Assembly (NCBI GenBank): GCA_944325175.1
Contig: CALUYZ010000003.1
Location: 1-64,000 of the forward strand
Reading direction: 5' to 3'
Length of the DNA: 64,000 bases
Source of the DNA: Candidatus Gastranaerophilales bacterium
Lineage (GTDB): Bacteria > Cyanobacteriota > Vampirovibrionia > Gastranaerophilales > Gastranaerophilaceae
Shown: positions 9,779 through 21,710 of the stretch, in pieces
Layout: each line of letters opens with the position of its first letter
Position numbering within the stretch: the first letter of the stretch is position 1
Translations under genes and position numbers: made by a program
Notes under the pieces: model-generated
Database searches by the model: none
What the model saw: only the letters and a program-made list of their open reading frames with translations
What the model was told of the DNA's origin: nothing

Positions 9779-10156
9779 ATGAGCAATGTAGAAGCTATTT
9801 TAGAATCAATCGAAAAATTAACTTTAATCGAAGCTGCAGAATTAGTTAAAGCTATGGAAGAAAAATTTGGCGTTTCAGCTGCTGCTCCTGTTGCAGTTGC
9901 TGCTGCTCCTGCTGCCGGTGCTGCTGAAGCTGCTGCTGATGCACCTTCTGAAGTAACTGTTGTTTTGGCTTCAGCTGGCGCTAACAAAATTCCGGTACTT
10001 AAATTAGTTAGAGAAATCACGGGTCTTGGCTTAAAAGAAGCTAAAGATTTAGTTGATGGCGCTCCTAAACCGATTAAAGAAAACGTTAAAAAAGAAGAAG
10101 CTGACGAACTCAAGAAAAAACTTGAAGAAGCTGGCGCTACTGTTGAAATTAAATAG
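9779..10156 (+). CDS. rplL: 50S ribosomal protein L7/L12
   Basis: 125 residues. The N-terminal dimerisation domain (~1-33, [17 protein letters not shown]) is joined by an Ala-rich hinge to the C-terminal factor-binding domain, which shows [20 protein letters not shown]. The start follows AAGGAG. It forms the multicopy flexible stalk that recruits EF-Tu and EF-G. An intrinsic terminator closes the unit. Confidence 0.97.
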   Translation: MSNVEAILESIEKLTLIEAAELVKAMEEKFGVSAAAPVAVAAAPAAGAAEAAADAPSEVTVVLASAGANKIPVLKLVREITGLGLKEAKDLVDGAPKPIKENVKKEEADELKKKLEEAGATVEIK

Positions 10157-10176
10157 TTTTAATTTTAATACACAGC

Positions 10177-10210
10177 AAAAACCCCTTGTCAAAATGATAA
10201 GGGGTTTTTT
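10177..10210 (+). terminator. Intrinsic terminator of rplJ-rplL
   Basis: AAAACCCCTT and AAGGGGTTTT pair across an 11-nt loop and are followed by further T residues. Confidence 0.85.
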
Positions 10211-11717
10211 ATTTTGTTCTAAATTTCATTATGTAAAAATTACCATTGTTTGAAGCAGCAATCGTTTCAATAATTTCTACCTTTTTATTGTTTTTCATAT
10301 AAGTTTTCATATTTATCGGAAATTCTTCGCTTAGCCCTGCAAGTGTTGGTATTAAAAGAAGGTGTGTTTTATTTTTTTCTAAAGAATTAACAAATAAATC
10401 TGCCTTTTCTTTCTCAAACGGGTAATATAAAGAAATACATTTTAAATTCATATTTAATATTTTGGAATAATACTCAAATTCAGGAATATGAAATGTATAT
10501 ATTTTTTCAAATTTATTTCTGTTTTTAATTATATATTCCACCTGTTTTCTAACGCTTGTTTTGAAATATATATTTTCTGAAACCGAATGTTCAAACTGCA
10601 AGGCTGTTGCAATTAAAGTGAAAATAAAAATCGCAAAAACATTTTTCTTGTTTTCTTCAATTAAAAGCAAAAATGAAGTTGAAACTATTATAATTGATGG
10701 CAAAAGAAACAAAATTAACCTTAATTCAAAGGGGTAAAAATACATATAAGAAGCTATTGAACAAAAAATTACAGGCAAAAATGTTAATGCTAAAATTTTT
10801 AATTTTTTCTTATATATTAAAATTAAAATTCCAACTCCAAGGGCAGGAAGTATATAATTAAAAGAAGTTAAAGCCTTTAGCTCACGGTTAAAAATTCCAA
10901 AAACATCATATACCAAAAATTTCTGTGCTTCTTTTCCCCAAAAATTAAACATATAGTCGTAATTAAACTCTTTTACGGGAAGATAATATATGAAATACCA
11001 AATTAAAAAATTTACAGCAAACGGAATAGCGAAAAATAAGAACTTTTTATCGTAAGTTTTGTTTTTTATAAAATCAAATATTAAATAGCAAAAACCTGCC
11101 ATAATAACAAAAATAGCAGAAGTTGAAAACCATATTGAAATTAATAATATAAGAGAATATATTGAAATTTTTTTAATTGAATCTTGTTTAAAATTAATTG
11201 AATAAAATATATAAATTAACAAAATTGAAAATAAAAGGTCTGTTGAATATTGTTTAACTTCTTGTGCATAACTTAGTGCAATCGGGTTAAAACAAAAAAG
11301 AAGCGTGCAAATTGCTATATAAATTTTATTTTTAAAAACTTTGTTTAATAGAAAATAGAACCCAAAAACAGATAAAAAGGAGCAAATAAAAGGAAAAAGT
11401 TTGGCGCCTAAATCTGCATATAGCCAAGCATTAATGCTTCTTCCCATTTCAAAAAAGAATTTTGTTGTAATTAAAAATAATGGTGGGGCAACTTGATTAT
11501 TGTTAAGCGGTTGAAAAAGTTCCAAAAAACTTTTTTTCATAAAATTGTAATATACTAAAGCAAGCTCATCTCCCCATAAACCTTGGTTAAAAAGGTAAAT
11601 TTTAATTCTTAAAATAACCCCTGCAATTATTATAATTAAAATTGCAAGTTTGGCTATGGGAAGCTCTCTATTTTTTAATGCTGTCAGAATGTTTTTTAAA
11701 GGTATATCAAGCATCAT
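10209..11717 (-). CDS. ArnT/PMT-like (GT39-type) polytopic glycosyltransferase
   Basis: About 502 residues with eleven or so transmembrane segments. Near residue 40, LWGDELALVYYNF has the acidic pair typical of the first periplasmic loop of lipid-phosphate-sugar transferases; PLNNNQVAPPLFLI follows. Such enzymes move a sugar from a polyprenyl-phosphate donor to a periplasmic acceptor. The start is taken at ATG 11717, overlapping the stop of the upstream glycosyltransferase (ATGA), which couples the two. The GtrB-like partner would make the donor. The acceptor (lipid A, protein or wall glycan) is not evident. Confidence 0.8.
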   Translation of the reverse strand: MMLDIPLKNILTALKNRELPIAKLAILIIIIAGVILRIKIYLFNQGLWGDELALVYYNFMKKSFLELFQPLNNNQVAPPLFLITTKFFFEMGRSINAWLYADLGAKLFPFICSFLSVFGFYFLLNKVFKNKIYIAICTLLFCFNPIALSYAQEVKQYSTDLLFSILLIYIFYSINFKQDSIKKISIYSLILLISIWFSTSAIFVIMAGFCYLIFDFIKNKTYDKKFLFFAIPFAVNFLIWYFIYYLPVKEFNYDYMFNFWGKEAQKFLVYDVFGIFNRELKALTSFNYILPALGVGILILIYKKKLKILALTFLPVIFCSIASYMYFYPFELRLILFLLPSIIIVSTSFLLLIEENKKNVFAIFIFTLIATALQFEHSVSENIYFKTSVRKQVEYIIKNRNKFEKIYTFHIPEFEYYSKILNMNLKCISLYYPFEKEKADLFVNSLEKNKTHLLLIPTLAGLSEEFPINMKTYMKNNKKVEIIETIAASNNGNFYIMKFRTK

Positions 11718-12811
11718 TTTTTTGTTTTTTCCTGAAATACAAAATATTTTCTTAAAACAAAATTGCCGACAACGCCGATTAAACTTGAAATTGTTTTTGA
11801 CCAAAAGCTTGAAAGCCCAACAAAAATAAGCCCATAGGTGCAAATATAATCAAGTGCGCCCATAATGACTAATGTTATAATGTATGAAACAATTTCGCCA
11901 AATGTTGTCCATCTTGCTTTGTGTCTGAATAAAATTGCAATGCAAAGGAAATAATTTATCATTGCAGAAATTATAAATGCAAACCAAACACTGTAAACTA
12001 AATCCATTTTATAGTGGTTAAAAATCATAAAGAATAAAATGTTTGCAATAGCTGAAACGCCGCCTATAAAAAGGTATAATAAAATTTGCATTGGAACGGG
12101 TGCCACGTGCCCGCCATAGTGAAAAATGCAATATAAGGCCCTTAAACCGTCTTTTGCGCCAATTTTTTTGCCTTCTTCAAAGGTTCTTGGATTGTAACTT
12201 ATGGCACATTCATATAATCTATATTTTCCTTTTGAAACATAAATTGTAACTTCAGGCTCAAAGCCAAACCTGTTTTCTTTTAAGTTTGGTGCAATTTCTT
12301 GAATAACTTCTCTTTTAAAAAGTTTATAACAGGTTTCCATATCTGTTATATCAAGGTTTGTATACATATTTGTTAAAAGGGTTAAGCCTTTATTCATAAA
12401 GGTGTGCCAAAAATATAAAATGCGCCTTGTATCGGGTTTTAAATATCTGCTGCCGTAAACAACATCGGCTTTATCTTCTAATAGCGGTTTTAAAAGTTTG
12501 AGGTAATCTTTGGGGTCATATTCCATATCAGCATCTTGAATACCGATATAATCCCCTGTTGCGCTCATAAAGCCGGTTTTTAAGGCAGCTCCTTTACCTT
12601 GATTTTTTTCGTGGTGAAAAACTTTAACAAAGGGAATTTCATCTGCAATTTCTTTTGCTATTTTTAAGCTGTTATCAGATGAACAATCATCAACTAAAAC
12701 TAACTCTAAATTAATTTCATCCGATTTTATTTTTTCAATAACTTCAAAAATTATATTTCTTAATGTTTTTTCTTCGTTATATATTGGTATAACAAGGCTT
12801 AGTGTTTTCAT
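11714..12811 (-). CDS. DPM1/GtrB-like family 2 glycosyltransferase fused to a GtrA domain
   Basis: 365 residues. The N-terminal GT-A domain (~1-230) has SLVIPIYNEEKTL, LVLVDDCSSD and the acidic IQDADMEYDP motif of polyprenyl-phosphate hexose synthases. The C-terminal ~125 residues form four transmembrane helices of the GtrA type, thought to help flip the lipid-linked sugar. It therefore likely charges a polyprenyl phosphate with a sugar on the cytoplasmic face for the downstream GT39-like transferase. The fusion of both activities in one chain is common in bacteria. Confidence 0.88.
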   Translation of the reverse strand: MKTLSLVIPIYNEEKTLRNIIFEVIEKIKSDEINLELVLVDDCSSDNSLKIAKEIADEIPFVKVFHHEKNQGKGAALKTGFMSATGDYIGIQDADMEYDPKDYLKLLKPLLEDKADVVYGSRYLKPDTRRILYFWHTFMNKGLTLLTNMYTNLDITDMETCYKLFKREVIQEIAPNLKENRFGFEPEVTIYVSKGKYRLYECAISYNPRTFEEGKKIGAKDGLRALYCIFHYGGHVAPVPMQILLYLFIGGVSAIANILFFMIFNHYKMDLVYSVWFAFIISAMINYFLCIAILFRHKARWTTFGEIVSYIITLVIMGALDYICTYGLIFVGLSSFWSKTISSLIGVVGNFVLRKYFVFQEKTKK

Positions 12812-12886
12812 AAATTCCTCTTTTTAATTCCGATTTTATTAAATCCTATCATAAAAAGAGTGCATAAATGAAGCCATTAACAATTC

Positions 12887-13045
12887 TTAATGCCATTTTT
12901 TTTGTTCAACCCAAATGTATGTTTGCTCAATAGCGCTCATAAAAGGGTTGTAGGCGAAATTACATTCCAAAAACGGGTTTCTTGCTTTTTTATCAGCTTT
13001 TCTAACCTTTTTATTTACTTTTTTAATGTATTCTTTAATATCCAT
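12887..13045 (-). CDS. Small basic hypothetical protein
   Basis: 52 residues from ATG 13045 (MDIKEYIKKVNKKVRK). The first half is a strongly basic helix; the second is aromatic (FAYNPFMSAIEQTYIW). A longer in-frame extension begins at a weak codon and looks non-coding. No family is recognised. It lies alone between the glycosyltransferase pair and the efflux operon. Confidence 0.45.
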   Translation of the reverse strand: MDIKEYIKKVNKKVRKADKKARNPFLECNFAYNPFMSAIEQTYIWVEQKKWH

Positions 13046-13345
13046 AATTTTCTCATTTTGTAAACTGTTTAATTTTATGTTGACGCATTTTATCAAAGGA
13101 ATTAACCTCTGAAAGTTTAAGTGAAATACTGCCCAAAAAGGGTACAATTAATTTCTTTTCGTTTTAAAACCAGACCTTTATATTTACCTAACTTTTCTAT
13201 AACGATTCTGAATAAAATAATTTGCTAGTATAAATATATGTATTTTAAGAAACATGTTGCAAAAGAAACATATAAATGCTAATATTTTTCTTGCCGGAAT
13301 ATATAAAATCGTACATACGGAGTAGCCTATTATGTTGCCCGAAGC

Positions 13346-13373
13346 TTAATTATAGTGTTATTATCTTTATAAT
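13346..13373 (+). promoter_or_regulatory. Putative promoter of the RND efflux operon, in a 350-bp gene-free stretch
   Basis: TTAATT at 13346 and TATAAT at 13368 with a 16-nt spacer place a start about 17-20 nt before the adaptor ATG. The rest of 13046-13396 holds a direct repeat AAGAAACAT (near 13249 and 13264) that might be an operator; no gene or terminator was seen there. Confidence 0.4.
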
Positions 13374-13396
13374 GTTAGTCATATGTGTATTTGAAT

Positions 13397-14611
13397 ATGG
13401 TGAAAAAAATGAATAAAAAAATTACAATTTCAGTTACAATTATTGCAATTTTACTTTTTAGTATTGCCTTTAGATTCTTTGAAACAAAAAATTCAGAAAA
13501 AGAACAAAGTGAGTCAATTAAAAAATCAATGGTTCCAAATGTTGAAATAAACACTCCTTTTGACATTGAAACCTCAAGTGTGATTGAAGCTCCGGGCAGA
13601 GTTGTTGCAGTTAAATCAGCAGATGTTATAGCTCGTGTTCAGGGTATGATTATGAGCCAGCATTACAAAGACGGCGATTTAGTTAAAAAAGGTCAGCTTC
13701 TTTATATAATTGATCCAACCGAATTTCAAATTGCTTATGAAAAAGCAAAGGCAAATTTAGATACTGCTAAAGCTCAACAATATCAAGCACAAAAAGATTT
13801 TGAAAGAACAAAAGAACTTGTTGCAAACGATTTTGTTTCAAAATCGGAATATGATAACGCACTTGCTGCAAGAGATGCTGCAAATGCAACCGTAAAAGCA
13901 AATATTGCTGCCGTGAATGATGCAAAAAGGCTTTTATCATACACAAGAGTAACAGCACCTATTACAGGTAAAATCAGCTTGCCTGTTGTAACTGTCGGCA
14001 ACTTCCTGTCATCTCCAAATACGGTTTTAACAAAAGTTGTAAGTATTGACCCGATTTATGTTACATATTCACTTGATTCAGGTATTTTTGCTTCTTTGAA
14101 AGAAGATGAAATTATTCCTGATTCTAAAAACAAAAAACCGATTAAAGTTGAAATCAAACTTCCCGATGGTTCTATCTACAATAAAACAGGTAATGCGGAT
14201 TTCTTTGATAACGTAATATCGGAAACCACAGGTTCAATTACATTAAGAGCAACTTTCCCAAACCCTGAATCAACTTTAATCCCCGGGGATTTTGTGAATG
14301 TTAAAGTTTATTCAAATAAGAAAATCAAAAGAATGGCAGTTCCTATGACCGCTGTTTTACAAGATACAAACGGCAGATATTTGTTTGTTGTTGATGAAAA
14401 TAACATTGCTCACAAAAGATCTATTGAAACAGACGGTGAACAGGGCAATAACTGGATTATTAAATCCGGTATAAATAAAGATGAAAAATACGTTGAAACA
14501 GGTATTATAAAAGTTAGAGACGGAATTCCCGTTAATGTAATTCAAAAACAAGCCGTTGATAGCGAAAAATCAAATTCAGATACTAAAGAAGCAAAAAAAC
14601 AAGAGGAATAA
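13397..14611 (+). CDS. RND efflux periplasmic adaptor (membrane fusion protein)
   Basis: About 404 residues. An N-terminal membrane anchor (~8-28) is followed by the split biotinyl-lipoyl domain, an alpha-helical hairpin rich in Ala/Lys (~110-185) and beta-barrel domains (GSITLRATFPNPESTLIPGD is the typical motif). The C-terminus is charged. Two close ATGs (13397, 13409) precede the anchor, neither with a strong ribosome site, so the start is uncertain by four codons. It links the inner-membrane pump encoded 7 bp downstream with the TolC-type duct. Confidence 0.93.
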   Translation: MVKKMNKKITISVTIIAILLFSIAFRFFETKNSEKEQSESIKKSMVPNVEINTPFDIETSSVIEAPGRVVAVKSADVIARVQGMIMSQHYKDGDLVKKGQLLYIIDPTEFQIAYEKAKANLDTAKAQQYQAQKDFERTKELVANDFVSKSEYDNALAARDAANATVKANIAAVNDAKRLLSYTRVTAPITGKISLPVVTVGNFLSSPNTVLTKVVSIDPIYVTYSLDSGIFASLKEDEIIPDSKNKKPIKVEIKLPDGSIYNKTGNADFFDNVISETTGSITLRATFPNPESTLIPGDFVNVKVYSNKKIKRMAVPMTAVLQDTNGRYLFVVDENNIAHKRSIETDGEQGNNWIIKSGINKDEKYVETGIIKVRDGIPVNVIQKQAVDSEKSNSDTKEAKKQEE

Positions 14612-14618
14612 TTAAGTA

Positions 14619-17600
14619 ATGTTTGCCAAATTTTTTATAGAAAGACCAAGATTTGCCATAGTTTTATCACTGGTTATAGTTTTAGTAGGGCTTATATGTC
14701 TTAAAAACCTTCCTTTGGAAGAATACCCTGATATTACACCGCCTCAGGTTGTTGTTCAGGCAACATATACAGGTGCAAGCTCAGAAGTTGTTGAATCAAC
14801 CGTAGCACAGCCTATTGAAGCGCAAGTAAACGGTGTAGAAGATATGATTTATATGACAAGTACTTCAAGTAACGGTACTTATCAACTAAACGTATTCTTT
14901 AAAACAGGTACCGACCCTGATATGGCGCTTGTAAACGTTCAAAACAGGGTTTCTTTGGCAACACCAAGGCTTCCTTCTGACGTTCAAAGATACGGCTTAA
15001 CAACAAAAAGGTCTACACAAGGTGCCGGTCTTGTTATGTATGCCGTTTATTCACCCGATGATTCAAAAAGTTTGATTGATGTTTCTAACTATGCATCAAT
15101 ATATTTAAAAGATGAACTTGCCCGTGTAAATGGTGTTGGTCAGGTTAACGTTTTTGGCGCAAGAGATTATTCAATAAGAGTTTGGCTTGATGCAAATAAA
15201 ATGGCTGCTCTAAATGTTTCACCCTTAGAGGTTCAAAACGCAATTCAAGGACAAAACGTTCAAATTCCGGCAGGTGACATTGGTGCAGAACCTCTTATTA
15301 ATAAGCATCAGATGAAAATAACCTTAAAAACAACAGGCAGATTAACAACGCCTGAACAATTTGCAAATATTATTGTAAGGTCAAATACAGACGGTTCATC
15401 TATTAGAATTAAAGATATTGCAAGAGTTGAACTTGGCGGTGAAAGTTATTCAAGTATAGGCAGATTAGACGGTAAAGAAATTGCCGTTATGTCTGTTATG
15501 CAATTATCAGACGCTAACGCAATTCAGGTTGCAAGAGATTGTAACAATAAAATGGCTGAATTATCAAAAAGTTTTCCTGACGGCATCAGCTATAAAATAT
15601 TAAGAGATACAACAGAAACAATCAAAGAATCCTTGGCAGAAGTTGTTCATGCGATTGTTTTAGCTGTTATTTTGGTTACTATCGTTGTTTATATGTTTTT
15701 GGGCGACTGGAGAACATCTTTAATTCCATTTGTTTCAATTCCTGTTTCTTTGATAGGTACATTGGCAATTTTTGCCGTGTGCGGTATATCTGTTAATACT
15801 TTAACCCTGTTTGGGTTTGTACTTGCGGTAGGTACTGTTGTTGACGATAGTATCGTTGTTGTTGAAAACGTTCAAAGACACATTGAAATGGGTGTTTCTC
15901 CAAAAGAAGCAACAATTATTTCAATGCAAGAAATCACAGGTGCTGTAGTTGCAACATCTCTTGTTTTGATGGCAGTATTTGTTCCTTGCTGTTTTATTTC
16001 AGGTATTTCAGGTAAGATGTTCTTGCAATTTGCTGTTACTATCGCTGCTTCAATCGGCTTTTCGGTTGTTGTAGCTTTAACTTTGGCTCCTGCACTTTGT
16101 GCAACCATTTTAAGGGGCAAAGATGAAATACCGACAAGAACTTTCCATGAAAAATTCAGAGAATTATATTCTGATTACTGGTCAAAATGCCACCCTAAAA
16201 CAACAAAAGAAAAAATCAGAGCTTGGGGTGAATTTATTGCTTCAGCTTGGGAAATTTGTATTAAAAAATATAACAGATTTTTTGACAGAATTAAGAAAGT
16301 TTTCTTGGACGGTTCCGATTATTTTATAAGAAGAGGCGGCAAAACCCTTTTGGTTTATATATTAATTCTTTTGGGTCTTGGCGGTTTGTTCAGATTAATT
16401 CCAACAGGCTTTTTGCCTGAAGAAGATATGGGCGCAATTTTGACAAACATAATCATGCCGGACGGCACTTCATTGTCAAAAACATCCGATCTTTCACTTG
16501 ATATTGAAAAACAATTAATGGAGCTCCCTGGTATCAGACAAATTGGTAGTATTGTCGGTATGAACGGCGATAACACAGCCTTGATATTCACAATTTTTGA
16601 ATCCTTTGAAGAAAGAAAAGGCCCTTCAAAATTGAGAAAATTGTTTATGAGCCCTGAAGAAAAAGCAAAATGGGCAACAACTTTGGCTGATTATAAGAAA
16701 AGTATTGCAAAAATTACATCTCAATATAATGAAGCCCAGATTGTAACCTTCGTTCCGCCTGCAATTTCAGGTATGAGTATGTTTGGCGGTTTTGAATATC
16801 AACTGTTGGATAAAGGCGGCAGAACCCCGCAAGAACTTTATAATGAAGCTATATCTTTAATGGCAGCCGCTAACCAAAGCCCTAAATTATCAAGCGTATT
16901 TACCCAATTTAACGCAAATATTCCACAGTTTTTAATCGATATTGATTATCAAAAATTAAAGGCTCAAAATATATCTGAATCAGAAGTCGTAGCAGCCCTA
17001 TCCTCACAATTTGGCGCATATTATGTAAACGACTTCAACCTTCAAGGCAGAGTATTTAGGGTAATGATGCAAGCTGATGAACCCTATAGGGGCGTTCCTT
17101 CAGATATGGATAAGGTTTATGTAAAAACAAATGACGGCAAATCTGCGCCTTTAAGTTCTGTTTTGAAAATTACTCCTGTTACGGGTCCATATAGTGTTAC
17201 TAAATTTAACATGTATAATTCAATTCAAATTCAAGGTAACCCTGCAAAAGGTCAATCATCAGGTGATGCAATTAACGAAATGATAAAAATTTCAAAAGAT
17301 AAATTGAAATCTGATTTGAGCTTTGCATGGTCCGGTACATCACTTCAAGAAATTGAATCAACAGGTCAAACAACATCAGTTCTTATGATGAGTTTAGTGT
17401 TTGTTTATCTGTTCCTTGTAGCTTTATATGAAAGCTGGATGCTGCCTGTTGGTGTTATGTTAATCACACCTATTGCAATGTTGGGGGCGCTATTCCTTCA
17501 ATACGTTACAGGAAACCAACTTGACATTTATGCTCAAATAGGGCTTATCATGTTAATAGGTCTTGCAGCAAAACAGGCAATATTAATTGTTGAGTTTGCA

Positions 17601-17930
17601 AAAGTTGCAAGGGAAGACGAAAATAAAACTGTATATGAAGCTGCTATGGAAGCTGCAAATATAAGGTTCAGAGCTGTTATGATGACAGGTATTGCGTTCA
17701 TCTTAGGTATGGTGCCTTTGGTTGTAGCGTCTGGTGCAGGTGCTGAATCCAGAAAATCATTAGGAACGGCAGTGTTTGGCGGTATGATAGTTGCTGTTAC
17801 CGTTGGTGCAATTTTGGTTCCCGCATTTTACGCTCATATTCAAAATCAAAGAGAAAGAGCAAAAGAACAAAGTCAATTAAGAAAGCAAAAACATATTGAG
17901 GAAATAAGAGAAAATGAAAAATTCCAATAA
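14619..17930 (+). CDS. RND-family multidrug efflux pump (HAE-1/AcrB type)
   Basis: 1103 residues with the two-fold repeated RND layout: [20 protein letters not shown] at the start, proton-relay Asp pair in TM4 ([17 protein letters not shown]) and the essential Lys of TM10 ([15 protein letters not shown]). Two large periplasmic loops hold porter and docking domains. The cytosolic linker between TM6 and TM7 is about 60 residues longer than in AcrB ([15 protein letters not shown] region). It is a proton-driven exporter of hydrophobic compounds; substrate range cannot be inferred. The stop overlaps the outer-membrane gene by 17 bp, giving one operon. Confidence 0.95.
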   Translation: MFAKFFIERPRFAIVLSLVIVLVGLICLKNLPLEEYPDITPPQVVVQATYTGASSEVVESTVAQPIEAQVNGVEDMIYMTSTSSNGTYQLNVFFKTGTDPDMALVNVQNRVSLATPRLPSDVQRYGLTTKRSTQGAGLVMYAVYSPDDSKSLIDVSNYASIYLKDELARVNGVGQVNVFGARDYSIRVWLDANKMAALNVSPLEVQNAIQGQNVQIPAGDIGAEPLINKHQMKITLKTTGRLTTPEQFANIIVRSNTDGSSIRIKDIARVELGGESYSSIGRLDGKEIAVMSVMQLSDANAIQVARDCNNKMAELSKSFPDGISYKILRDTTETIKESLAEVVHAIVLAVILVTIVVYMFLGDWRTSLIPFVSIPVSLIGTLAIFAVCGISVNTLTLFGFVLAVGTVVDDSIVVVENVQRHIEMGVSPKEATIISMQEITGAVVATSLVLMAVFVPCCFISGISGKMFLQFAVTIAASIGFSVVVALTLAPALCATILRGKDEIPTRTFHEKFRELYSDYWSKCHPKTTKEKIRAWGEFIASAWEICIKKYNRFFDRIKKVFLDGSDYFIRRGGKTLLVYILILLGLGGLFRLIPTGFLPEEDMGAILTNIIMPDGTSLSKTSDLSLDIEKQLMELPGIRQIGSIVGMNGDNTALIFTIFESFEERKGPSKLRKLFMSPEEKAKWATTLADYKKSIAKITSQYNEAQIVTFVPPAISGMSMFGGFEYQLLDKGGRTPQELYNEAISLMAAANQSPKLSSVFTQFNANIPQFLIDIDYQKLKAQNISESEVVAALSSQFGAYYVNDFNLQGRVFRVMMQADEPYRGVPSDMDKVYVKTNDGKSAPLSSVLKITPVTGPYSVTKFNMYNSIQIQGNPAKGQSSGDAINEMIKISKDKLKSDLSFAWSGTSLQEIESTGQTTSVLMMSLVFVYLFLVALYESWMLPVGVMLITPIAMLGALFLQYVTGNQLDIYAQIGLIMLIGLAAKQAILIVEFAKVAREDENKTVYEAAMEAANIRFRAVMMTGIAFILGMVPLVVASGAGAESRKSLGTAVFGGMIVAVTVGAILVPAFYAHIQNQRERAKEQSQLRKQKHIEEIRENEKFQ

Positions 17931-19593
17931 AAAATTATATGGAAAATTTTTATATTTATTGTTGCCATTAGCTTTTAGTGTTAATATTGCGCTTGCCGAT
18001 AATCCTATTTTAATTTCCGAGCAAGATGCAAACGTGACAGCGCCTGTTCCTGTTGTTCAAGATAATATCGAACAAAAAGAAGCTAAAACAGATGTAAACG
18101 ATAAAAAACAGCAAGAGGAAGTTAAAAAAGAACAAGAAGCAAAAGAACTTCCCGCAGTTTCAAGCGACAATAATCAAGAAGAAATAACCTTAGATAAAAA
18201 AGGCGAAAAACTTGAAAGAAGAAAAGTTAAAAAAGAAAAGAAAGATAAAAACGATTATTCTGAATACTTAATTCCTGAAAACGGTTATCTTCCGGTTGGT
18301 GATGTCGAAGAAAAGCACATTACAATTCAAGGTGCCGTTTCAAAATCAGAAGAATTATCTTTGGCAGATTGTCTTGAACTTGCCTTAAATAATAACCCAA
18401 AAATTCAAGCGGCTTATGCAAATTCATCTGCCGTTAAGGAAAATAAAGTTCAAACAATCGCAAACTATACACCGAGTCTTTCAACCTCAACGGGCATTAT
18501 GAGAAATAAACCCGATATGTCAGGTATGCCTTCAGGCTTTAAAATTCCAACTTATACAAAATATTTGCTTGGCACAATTTCGCTTTCACAGTTAGTTTAT
18601 GACTTTGGCGTTACACAAAATCAATATACAATTAATAAACTTGAATGGGAAAATGCAAAACAAAATATTGAATCTGTTGTAAATTCTGTCGTTTGCGATG
18701 TTAAAGACGCTTATTACAACCTTTTATACGCTTTGAGTGCTAAGCAAGTAAGGCAAGAAACGGTTGAACAATACGAAACAATGTATAAACAAGCACTTGC
18801 ATTTTATGAAATCGGTACAAGACCAAAAGTGGATGTAACAATAGCATCAGCCAATTTAGCAGATGCTAAGGCAAATTACATTGAAGCAACAAATGCAGTT
18901 GACCTTGCAGTTTCAAAATTAAATAACGTTATGGGTACTCCGTTTATTGAACCCTACGTTGTAAATACGGTTATGCCTTATGAAGCAACCGATATTACAA
19001 TGAAAGGTGCTATTGAAATTGCAAATAAAGCTCGTCCTGATCTTAAAATGGCAATTTTACAAATGAAAATGGCAGATGAATATGTAAAATTAGCTAAAAA
19101 AACTTATATGCCAAAAATTTCAGTTTCAGCTGACCTTTCTATGGGTGGTCGTGACCATTTCACAGATACCACTTGGTATTCCCTTGGCGGCTATTTTGAA
19201 TTTCCTGTTATAAACCCTGTTACAATCACATCTCAAATTAAACAGGCAAAAGCTGAAATGAAGCAACAACAATATAACACCAAAGCTTCCGTTAATGATA
19301 TTTATTATGAAATTCAAACGGCATACGTTCAATTAAACGATGCAAGAGAAAGAATAGCAGCATCAAAAGTTGCAGTACAGCAAGCAAGAGAAAGCTTTGA
19401 ATTATCTCAAGGAAGATATAAAGCAGGCGTTTGCGATGCGGTTGAATTAAAAGAATCTCAAGTAACTTATGAAAATGCAAAACTTGCATACGTTTCAAAT
19501 ATTTATACATACAATAGTGCAAAAGCTAGTTTGGAAAAAGCAATAGGTCAATCTCTAAAACCTGTTGAAAACCATGAAAATGTTGAAATTTAA
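17914..19593 (+). CDS. TolC-family outer-membrane efflux protein
   Basis: 559 residues. A signal peptide (~1-27, ending ALA-DN) precedes an unusual ~115-residue Lys/Glu-rich segment, then the duplicated OEP domain begins at [22 protein letters not shown]. Repeat motifs include [12 protein letters not shown] and [20 protein letters not shown]. The duct trimer would complete the pump formed by the two upstream genes. The extended charged N-terminus is not part of standard TolC and probably lies in the periplasm, where it might contact peptidoglycan (inference). Confidence 0.92.
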   Translation: MKNSNKKLYGKFLYLLLPLAFSVNIALADNPILISEQDANVTAPVPVVQDNIEQKEAKTDVNDKKQQEEVKKEQEAKELPAVSSDNNQEEITLDKKGEKLERRKVKKEKKDKNDYSEYLIPENGYLPVGDVEEKHITIQGAVSKSEELSLADCLELALNNNPKIQAAYANSSAVKENKVQTIANYTPSLSTSTGIMRNKPDMSGMPSGFKIPTYTKYLLGTISLSQLVYDFGVTQNQYTINKLEWENAKQNIESVVNSVVCDVKDAYYNLLYALSAKQVRQETVEQYETMYKQALAFYEIGTRPKVDVTIASANLADAKANYIEATNAVDLAVSKLNNVMGTPFIEPYVVNTVMPYEATDITMKGAIEIANKARPDLKMAILQMKMADEYVKLAKKTYMPKISVSADLSMGGRDHFTDTTWYSLGGYFEFPVINPVTITSQIKQAKAEMKQQQYNTKASVNDIYYEIQTAYVQLNDARERIAASKVAVQQARESFELSQGRYKAGVCDAVELKESQVTYENAKLAYVSNIYTYNSAKASLEKAIGQSLKPVENHENVEI

Positions 19594-19617
19594 CATTTTA
19601 AGTGCAACAATTTATTT

Positions 19618-21609
19618 ATGCCAAAAGAAAATAAATTTCAAATAGTTTCAAATCATAAGCCATCGGGCGATCAGCCAAAAGCAATTAAAGAATTGGTTGA
19701 TGGCATAAATAAAGGTTTTAAAAACCAAACGCTTTTAGGGGTAACAGGGTCTGGCAAAACTTTTACAATAGCAAATGTTATTGAAAAAGTTCAAAAACCA
19801 ACCCTTGTTATTGCCCATAATAAAACGCTTGCCGCTCAATTATACGGCGAATTTAAAGAACTTTTTCCAAATAATGCGGTTGAATATTTTATATCATATT
19901 ATGATTATTATCAGCCCGAAGCCTACATTCCAAGAACAGATACCTACATTGAAAAAACGGCTTCCATAAATGATGAAATAGATAGGCTTCGCCACAACAC
20001 AACAAGAAGTTTATATGAAAGAAACGATGTTATAGTTGTAGCTTCTGTTAGCTGCATTTATGGTTTAGGCTTGCCTGAAAATTATTTTAAAGGTGCTGTC
20101 ACACTTCATATTGGCGATGAAATAGATAGAAAAGCATTATTAAACCATCTTGTTTTAACAAGATATGAAAGAAACGATGTTGAATTAAAAAGAGCAACAT
20201 TTAGAGTTAGGGGCGATTTAATTGAAATCATGCCTGCTTTTGAAAAAGTTATAACAAGAATTTCTCTTTTTGGCGATGAAATAGAAAAAATTTCAAGAAT
20301 AGATGCAACAACAGGTGAAGTTATAGAAACCGTTTCTGAAACTGTTATCTACCCTGCGGTTCATTATTTAGCGGATGATGACAACCAAGAAGAATCCATA
20401 AGGATGATTAGAGAAGAATTAAAAGAACGCTTAGGGGAACTTTATTCTCAAAATAAACTCGTTGAAGCCCAAAGGTTAGAGCAAAGAGTAAACTATGACA
20501 TTGAAATGATTAAAGAAATGGGCTATTGCTCAGGCATTGAAAACTATTCAAGAATTTTGGAAAGAAGGGAAAAAGGAACTCCCCCCGCAACTTTATTGGA
20601 TTATTTCAGAGAGGATTTTCTTGTTGTTATAGATGAATCTCACGTAACATTGCCCCAATTAAAAGGAATGTATTTTGGGGACTCTTCAAGAAAAGATGTT
20701 TTGGTTGATTACGGGTTTAGGCTTCCTTGTGCAAAAGATAACCGCCCCTTAACCTTTGATGAATTTTGGGGAAAAATCAATCAGAAAATTTTTATTTCAG
20801 CAACGCCTGGAGATTTTGAAAAAGAAGTTTCAGATTCTATGGTAGAGCAAATAATTCGCCCCACAGGGCTTGTTGACCCTATAATTGAACTTCACCCGAC
20901 AGAAGGGCAAGTGAATGACTTAATCAATGAAATTGAAAAAGTGGTTGAAAAAAATGAAAGAGTTTTTGTAACCACATTAACAAAAAAAATGGCAGAAGAT
21001 TTATCTGAATACCTTAATTCAAAAGGCGTTAAAGTTCGCTATTTGCACTCTGAAATTCAATCAATAGAAAGGGTTGAAATTTTAAGAGATTTAAGACTCG
21101 GTGTTTTTGATGTTTTAATTGGTGTAAACCTTTTAAGAGAAGGGCTTGATGTTCCTGAGGTTTCTTTGGTCGCCATTATGGATGCAGATAAAGAAGGCTT
21201 TTTAAGGTGCGAAACATCTTTAATTCAAACTATAGGGCGTTCTGCAAGAAACGTTAACGGCAAAGTTATAATGTATGCGGATAAAATAACAGATTCCATG
21301 AAAACTGCTATTGATGAAACAAAAAGAAGACGTGAAATTCAATTAAAATATAATAAAGACCATAATATAACCCCAAAAACAATTAAAAAACCCGTTGAAA
21401 ACAATTTATTGGCGCTTGTTCAAAGTTATAGAAACGTTGAAGATATAATAGCAGAATCTATGACTGAATTAAAAATAGACAAAAAAGATTTGCCAAAACT
21501 TTTAAATAAACTTGAAAAAGATATGATGAAGGCAGCAAAACTTTTAGATTTTGAAAGGGCGGCTGAAATTAGAGATAAAATTAAAAAATTAAGAGATATT
21601 TTAAATTAA
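19618..21609 (+). CDS. uvrB: Excinuclease ABC subunit B
   Basis: 663 residues, typical length. It is the damage-verifying helicase of nucleotide excision repair. Walker A GVTGSGKT lies near residue 41, the beta-hairpin region [20 protein letters not shown] near 95, helicase motif [11 protein letters not shown] near 340, and the C-terminal UVR domain ([22 protein letters not shown]) binds UvrC. It begins 24 bp after the efflux operon with no terminator between, so it may be partly co-transcribed. No clear ribosome site precedes the ATG. uvrA/uvrC are not in the window. Confidence 0.97.
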   Translation: MPKENKFQIVSNHKPSGDQPKAIKELVDGINKGFKNQTLLGVTGSGKTFTIANVIEKVQKPTLVIAHNKTLAAQLYGEFKELFPNNAVEYFISYYDYYQPEAYIPRTDTYIEKTASINDEIDRLRHNTTRSLYERNDVIVVASVSCIYGLGLPENYFKGAVTLHIGDEIDRKALLNHLVLTRYERNDVELKRATFRVRGDLIEIMPAFEKVITRISLFGDEIEKISRIDATTGEVIETVSETVIYPAVHYLADDDNQEESIRMIREELKERLGELYSQNKLVEAQRLEQRVNYDIEMIKEMGYCSGIENYSRILERREKGTPPATLLDYFREDFLVVIDESHVTLPQLKGMYFGDSSRKDVLVDYGFRLPCAKDNRPLTFDEFWGKINQKIFISATPGDFEKEVSDSMVEQIIRPTGLVDPIIELHPTEGQVNDLINEIEKVVEKNERVFVTTLTKKMAEDLSEYLNSKGVKVRYLHSEIQSIERVEILRDLRLGVFDVLIGVNLLREGLDVPEVSLVAIMDADKEGFLRCETSLIQTIGRSARNVNGKVIMYADKITDSMKTAIDETKRRREIQLKYNKDHNITPKTIKKPVENNLLALVQSYRNVEDIIAESMTELKIDKKDLPKLLNKLEKDMMKAAKLLDFERAAEIRDKIKKLRDILN

Positions 21610-21710
21610 AATCTTCCTTTTGGCTGAATTTTCCCTATTTTCCTTGCCATAAACCACATTCATATATTATAATTCAGTTTGAATTAGAGTTTATAAAGGG
21701 AAGAATTTTT

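Noticed and set aside
12887-13147. 86-codon version of the small basic protein
   Set aside because: The first 34 codons look untranslated; ATG 13045 gives a compact protein.
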